DNA of 64,000 nucleotides. It comes from an uncultured Prochlorococcus sp. (GTDB lineage: Bacteria > Cyanobacteriota > Cyanobacteriia > PCC-6307 > Cyanobiaceae). The stretch is taken from positions 18,290 to 82,289 of the forward strand of contig CACGER010000002.1 in the NCBI GenBank assembly GCA_902572075.1, in the 5' to 3' direction. This document shows, piece by piece, positions 60,080-64,000 of the stretch. The translations under genes were made by a program, and so were the position numbers. Every line of letters starts with the position of its first letter. The stretch's first letter is position 1. The notes beneath the pieces were generated by a model. The model did not search any database, was not told where the DNA came from, and saw only the letters and a program-made list of their open reading frames with translations.

Positions 60080-60433
60080 ATGAATATATTTTTATTTTTT
60101 CTAATTTTAGGAGTTATTTTTTTTGTCTACAAAAAAATTAAATCTAAAAAACCAAAGAACTTGAAATTAAACAAATTTAAAAATAAACTTCAAAGCACGC
60201 AAACAAATATTGAAAGAATTTTTTTAAGAGAGGAAGAAAAAACCTTTTCAAACCCTAATATAAATATCTATATTGGGAGTTATGATAATGAAGAAAATAT
60301 TAATAGGAAATCTAATATTCACAGAGCAAGGCTTTCAAAATTTAAGAAATCCAAATTAAATGGTGAAATGATATTTCAAGACGATGAACAAAGGATTTAT
60401 AAATTTAATGACGGTAAGAGAGTTTACTTATAA
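60080..60433 (+). CDS. Hypothetical membrane-anchored protein
   Basis: A 117-residue protein with an N-terminal hydrophobic helix (about 2-17: IFLFFLILGVIFFVY), then a strongly lysine-rich stretch and a soluble tail with EEKTFSNPNINIYIG and DDEQRIYKFNDGKRVYL. Function unknown and I do not recognise a family. It starts 3 bases after the previous small gene, so the two are likely made together. Confidence 0.55.
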   Translation: MNIFLFFLILGVIFFVYKKIKSKKPKNLKLNKFKNKLQSTQTNIERIFLREEEKTFSNPNINIYIGSYDNEENINRKSNIHRARLSKFKKSKLNGEMIFQDDEQRIYKFNDGKRVYL

Positions 60434-60442
60434 TTTTTAATG

Positions 60443-60961
60443 CTAACTACACTCAAGACTTTCTCTTGTTGAAACTCCTGTTGTTGGATTGATCCCATCA
60501 GCGATTTCACAAAGATTTCTTTGGTCTTCGCTGTCAAGGATGGCATAAGAAAAATCTGCTCCTTCTATTTGAGCTCCTGCAAAACTACTGCCTGATGCGA
60601 TCATATTTATTAAAACAGCATTTCTAAGATCTGTTTTTTGGAAATTAACTCTATCAGAAAGAGTATCGGTTAGGTCGATTCCATTTAAATTAGAACCTTT
60701 TAAATCAGATAGGGTTAATGTTGTTCCATGTAAATCAACATCACTAAAATCTGCGTCTCTAGCAACTGCTCCAGCTATGGAAGATAAATGAAGATCCTCT
60801 CCATGGAAATCAAATCCTGTGATATTAGATCTTACATAACTTGGAACTTCATCTCCTTCTCCCTTAACAGCAACATTCGCCCCAGCAAAAACTGGAGAAG
60901 ATAAAACCAAGAAAGAAAAAGTTATACATAAAAAATATCTTAAAAACATAAAAAATTTCAT
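60443..60961 (-). CDS. Pentapeptide-repeat protein, exported
   Basis: A 172-residue protein with a signal peptide (about 1-27, ending VFAGA) and a run of pentapeptide A(D/N)LXX-type repeats from about residue 66 to 145 ([49 protein letters not shown]). These form a right-handed quadrilateral beta-helix. Cyanobacteria encode many of these in the lumen or periplasm with unknown roles. It is convergent with the small hypothetical gene. Confidence 0.82.
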   Translation of the reverse strand: MKFFMFLRYFLCITFSFLVLSSPVFAGANVAVKGEGDEVPSYVRSNITGFDFHGEDLHLSSIAGAVARDADFSDVDLHGTTLTLSDLKGSNLNGIDLTDTLSDRVNFQKTDLRNAVLINMIASGSSFAGAQIEGADFSYAILDSEDQRNLCEIADGINPTTGVSTRESLECS

Positions 60962-61044
60962 ATTAATAAATTTGAGTAATTTTATTTTATAACAATTAGA
61001 TAATTTTTAAAATTGATGACTAAATTTGGAACTCCTTTTTAAAA

Positions 61045-61566
61045 TTATTTAACACTATAAATTTTGAATCTAGGCTCTAAATTGGTTATACAATCTAGAA
61101 GTTTCTTGTTATCTCTGCTATTCGTAACCTTGAATTCAGATTCAACTGTACCTTCTTTATCTCTTATAGCTTGATTTAAAACTATGGAACCGTTTTCGTC
61201 AGATACTGATCTATGAAACGTTCCTCTAGGTATTCTTAAAATGTATCCGCAAGATTCTAATCTAACTTTATAAAAAGGAAAATCCCAGCCAAAATTGACA
61301 AGAAAAAATGTTCTTCCCCCGGAGATAGCTAATAGATTATCTTCTTGATTGTGATGTATGTAAAATTGCCAATTCTTAAATTCTTCATCATTTGGAGGAC
61401 TAACTGCAGGCCCACTGTGAATAACTAGATCTCTATAGTTTGATTCATTAACACTAATATCAAAAAATCTTACATCTTTTGTATCGCGAAATTTTTCATA
61501 ACTTATCAATTCAAACATTTTCGATTTGTTTGATTTGATAACTGGAATTTCTAAACTTGAGTTCAA
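61045..61566 (-). CDS. Cupin-like hypothetical protein
   Basis: A 173-residue protein with a likely single cupin barrel: QFYIHHNQEDNLLAISGGRTFFLVNF followed by YILRIPRGTFHRSVSDENGS, the second resembling the G-x-x-x-P-x-G-x-x-H cupin motif 2. First-motif metal ligands may be His-His in YIHHNQED. No signal peptide. Substrate unknown. It is on the minus strand between the pentapeptide protein and the transglutaminase module, 126 bases downstream of the latter. Confidence 0.65.
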   Translation of the reverse strand: MNSSLEIPVIKSNKSKMFELISYEKFRDTKDVRFFDISVNESNYRDLVIHSGPAVSPPNDEEFKNWQFYIHHNQEDNLLAISGGRTFFLVNFGWDFPFYKVRLESCGYILRIPRGTFHRSVSDENGSIVLNQAIRDKEGTVESEFKVTNSRDNKKLLDCITNLEPRFKIYSVK

Positions 61567-61692
61567 TTTTCTTTATAGATTAAACAAATGAAAACAGATA
61601 TATATATCCAAGAACGTATCAATTAACACTAAAAAAGAAACATATTATTATTTATATTTTTTTGTTATTTTAAAAGATTAAAAATTTAGTAT

Positions 61693-62550
61693 TTATTTAA
61701 TTTCAAGAGGTTTGATTTCCCAGGATAAAGTATTTTCTAAATTATTTTTTCCTATAAAGTTTCCTGTAATTACAGAGGTTAAATTAGATTTTGAAGAGGA
61801 TACCAATGTTAAATATCTATCATCTATTAATCCTTTTCCGCTTGGATCAAAACCTCTCCAACCAGCACCTGGAATATATAATTCAGCCCAAGCGTGTAAA
61901 TCCAACTCAGAGGGTAAGGGATCTTCAAAATGATAACCACTTACAAACCTACTTGGGATACCTATAGACCTGCAAGCTTCAACCATTAGCATTGCTAAAT
62001 CTCTGCATGAACCTATACGTTCTCTAAGTGTTCTGCTAGCCGGCCATGCTGGACCTGTATGTCTTTTGGTATATTTAACCCGATCTTGAATAATCTCTAT
62101 TAACTGGTAAGTAAATGATAATGCGTTATTAATGCTTCCTGCTAAGGCTTCTTGGGCAAGTTCTACAGCAGAGGGGTCATGTTGTCCATTAGGCATCCAT
62201 CCCTCTAATGCTCCCTGTAAATCTCTGTTAATAATACTTCTACAAAAAGGTAATGTTAAATCTCTATTTTTAACTCCATCAATAATGTTTGGATGTTTAA
62301 TAGTTTCAACTTCACTGATTGATTCAATAATTAAATTATCTGTTAATCCATTGAATCTGATTCTATTAATCTCTTCTCCGCTGGCAGCAAGTAATGGATA
62401 AATAATTTCTGGTTCTGGGGTTATTTTTAATTCAAAATTCTTTAGCTTTTGGAATCCATTTGACCTTGGCTTTATACATAATCTATGCTCGCCTAATTGA
62501 ACAGGGTCTTCGTATTTATATTCAAGTTTGTGAATGTATTTAATTCTCAT
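61693..62550 (-). CDS. Transglutaminase-like cysteine protease-fold protein
   Basis: A 285-residue protein with an N-terminal beta domain (YIHKLEYKYEDPVQLGEHRL, about 1-90) and a transglutaminase-like domain. The catalytic triad is visible as Cys182 (IGSCRDLAMLM), His219 (DLHAWAELYIPG) and Asp235 (GFDPSGKGL). It is the third gene of a minus-strand module with the alpha-E and circularly permuted ATP-grasp genes, 11 bases after alpha-E. In many bacteria the three occur together and are suspected to make or process a peptide; the target is unknown. Confidence 0.88.
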   Translation of the reverse strand: MRIKYIHKLEYKYEDPVQLGEHRLCIKPRSNGFQKLKNFELKITPEPEIIYPLLAASGEEINRIRFNGLTDNLIIESISEVETIKHPNIIDGVKNRDLTLPFCRSIINRDLQGALEGWMPNGQHDPSAVELAQEALAGSINNALSFTYQLIEIIQDRVKYTKRHTGPAWPASRTLRERIGSCRDLAMLMVEACRSIGIPSRFVSGYHFEDPLPSELDLHAWAELYIPGAGWRGFDPSGKGLIDDRYLTLVSSSKSNLTSVITGNFIGKNNLENTLSWEIKPLEIK

Positions 62551-62561
62551 TAATAAACTTA

Positions 62562-63503
62562 TTAATTAATAAAATATTTTTCTTGAATGAGATCATTTAA
62601 TTTATTTAAATCCATTTGTAATGAATCGATTGCCTCATGTAAACCATCATTGATTATATCTTCAATTCTGATATAACTCCACTTTGCTTTAAGCAAACCT
62701 CTCATGCATTCTAATTCTGAAGGATTTTCATTAGATGGAGAGGTGTCTATTGTTTTAAGAGTATTGCTTATCCCATCAAGACAGTATCTTACTGATCTAG
62801 GGAAAATTGGATCAAGTAAAAGAAATCTTGCAACTGAATTAGGCTTTATAGAATTTTGCACTGCTTTCCTAAACATTTGATAAGCTCCAGCTGAACGTAA
62901 AAGTGCAATCCATTGCAGCTCATCAAGAACTCCTCCAAGTTCATCTAAGCTGGGTAGGAGTAAATAATATTTAACATCTAAAATTCTTGATGTTTTGTCA
63001 GCTCTTTCGATTAATCTTCCAAGAATGCTAAATCTCCAGGCTAGATCTTTGCTTAGAGTCGCATCTGTAATTCCATAAAAAAGCTGACATTCCCTCCTTA
63101 TTTCACTTAATTGTTCTTGTCTTGGTTTATTCCATATTGCCTCTCCTTCTTGCATATTCCAATATAAAATATTAATCTGTTCCCACATTTCTGTGGTCAT
63201 GACATCTCTGATTTGTCTTGCATTTTCTCTTGCCATTTGAATACAAGAAATTATGCTATTTGGGTTTAAACGATCTCTTATTAAAAAATTAATAACATCA
63301 TCTGGTTTTTTCTCTGGGAATCTCTTATCAAAAGATTCTCTGTCACTCGAAGCATCTATTAAAGGGAGCCAAGGTTCTGCGCTTCCTGGTGGACAATCTA
63401 ATGACATTGCTTCGCTTACTTCCACGAAACGAGATATGTTTTCCGCACGTTCTAAATAACGATTAATCCAATAAAGAGATTCTGCTACACGACTTAAAAG
63501 CAT
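62562..63503 (-). CDS. Alpha-E domain protein (DUF403)
   Basis: A helical 313-residue protein matching the alpha-E family by its start MLLSRVAESLYWINRYLERAEN and later blocks RENARQIRDVMTTEMWEQIN and FSILGRLIERADKTSRILDVKYY. No enzymatic motifs are recognised. It begins 1 base after the ATP-grasp stop and is followed 11 bases later by the transglutaminase-like gene, forming a compact unit. Confidence 0.92.
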   Translation of the reverse strand: MLLSRVAESLYWINRYLERAENISRFVEVSEAMSLDCPPGSAEPWLPLIDASSDRESFDKRFPEKKPDDVINFLIRDRLNPNSIISCIQMARENARQIRDVMTTEMWEQINILYWNMQEGEAIWNKPRQEQLSEIRRECQLFYGITDATLSKDLAWRFSILGRLIERADKTSRILDVKYYLLLPSLDELGGVLDELQWIALLRSAGAYQMFRKAVQNSIKPNSVARFLLLDPIFPRSVRYCLDGISNTLKTIDTSPSNENPSELECMRGLLKAKWSYIRIEDIINDGLHEAIDSLQMDLNKLNDLIQEKYFIN

Positions 63504-63504
63504 A

Positions 63505-63999
63505 TTATTTACCTACAACCCATGTATCTTTGCATCCTCCACCTTGAGAAGAATTAACGACTAATGATCCTTTTTTTAATGCTACTCTCGTAAGCCCGCC
63601 TGGGCTAACCCATGAATCTTTTCCTCTTAAGATATATGGTCTTAAATCAACATGACATGGATATAGTTCTCCATCACATAACGATGGCACGGTAGATAAT
63701 TCTAATGTTGGTTGTGCTATGAAATTTCTAGGATTATTTTTAATTTTATTAGCGAATTCCTCTATCTCACTCGTTGTTGAGTGAGGGCCAATTAACATCC
63801 CATAACCACCAGCTTCTGCGACAGACTTAACAACAAGTTTTGATAAATTTTCTAGAACATATTCTCGATCCTTTTGATAATGACAAATATACGTTTCTAC
63901 ATTTTTAATAATAATTTCTTCATCAAGATAATATTTAATCATTTTTGGAACAAAAGAATAAATCATTTTGTCATCTGCTATTCCAGTCCCAGGTGCATT
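63505..63999 (-). CDS. Circularly permuted ATP-grasp protein, N-terminal part beyond window
   Basis: Only the C-terminal 165 or so codons are in the window. The frame stays open past the ATG at 63966 to the right edge, giving [11 protein letters not shown] immediately before it, which belongs to the family. Other blocks are [43 protein letters not shown] and [12 protein letters not shown], typical of the DUF404/407 circularly permuted ATP-grasp proteins that work with alpha-E and transglutaminase partners. The ATG at 63966 is therefore internal. It probably ligates amino acids or peptides, by analogy with ATP-grasp enzymes. Confidence 0.9.
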   Translation of the reverse strand, partial: NAPGTGIADDKMIYSFVPKMIKYYLDEEIIIKNVETYICHYQKDREYVLENLSKLVVKSVAEAGGYGMLIGPHSTTSEIEEFANKIKNNPRNFIAQPTLELSTVPSLCDGELYPCHVDLRPYILRGKDSWVSPGGLTRVALKKGSLVVNSSQGGGCKDTWVVGK

Positions 64000-64000
64000 T

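Overview
The window is chromosomal DNA from a marine picocyanobacterium, almost certainly a high-light-adapted Prochlorococcus. This rests on strong AT richness, very tight gene packing, and a set of oxygenic-photosynthesis genes: CyanoP (psbP), petG, petH, cytM, chlI, a lycopene cyclase and the circadian kinase sasA. The small RNA Yfr1 sits in its characteristic place in front of trxA. No insertion sequence, integrase, CRISPR array or prophage was seen. No gene-free stretch exceeds 300 bases; the longest (malQ-prs, about 245 bases) holds only AT-rich sequence in which I see no gene.

Layout. 1-6 kb: a DEAD-box RNA helicase (its 5' end lies outside the window), a small secreted protein, an ABC exporter, psbP, recR and lipA. 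6-11.5 kb: a minus-strand run lysA-cdaA-uppS-bioB-trhO-hypothetical, linking lysine/diaminopimelate, cyclic di-AMP, the undecaprenyl carrier, biotin and tRNA modification. 11.6-21.4 kb: an acetyltransferase, clpC, a glycerol-dehydrogenase-like enzyme, a hydrolase, cdsA with an amino-acid decarboxylase, a UbiB-family protein and a short RodZ-like protein. 21.4-28.4 kb: malQ, prs, two small unknowns, sasA, tRNA-Glu, an SRPBCC protein and petH. 28.5-32.8 kb: the oxidative pentose phosphate pair zwf-opcA followed by cobB. 32.7-45.7 kb: a PAP2-like protein, crtE, folD, a PgpH-type HD phosphohydrolase, leuA, a GH57 branching-type enzyme, lycopene cyclase, gyrA and guaB3.

45.8-55.8 kb is almost entirely plus strand: yfr1, trxA, hisH, rsmD, (petG on the minus strand), cytM, trmJ, chlI, ruvC, 5-formyl-THF cycloligase, sufE, hom, a small protein, and a peptide-type ABC binding protein with one permease. 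55.8-64 kb: a DUF1400 hydrolase, an MFS carrier, a DUF2834 protein, a PfkB kinase, small unknown proteins, a pentapeptide-repeat protein, a cupin-like protein, and a three-gene module of transglutaminase-like, alpha-E and circularly permuted ATP-grasp proteins that runs off the right edge.

Themes. Redox and carbon metabolism cluster together: petH makes NADPH in the light, zwf/opcA in the dark; malQ and the GH57 enzyme act on glycogen; sasA provides clock output. Both a c-di-AMP synthase and a likely c-di-AMP phosphodiesterase are present. Most of the window is housekeeping DNA. The least-explained parts are the ATP-grasp/alpha-E/transglutaminase module, the membrane-anchored form of FNR, and several small membrane or secreted proteins.
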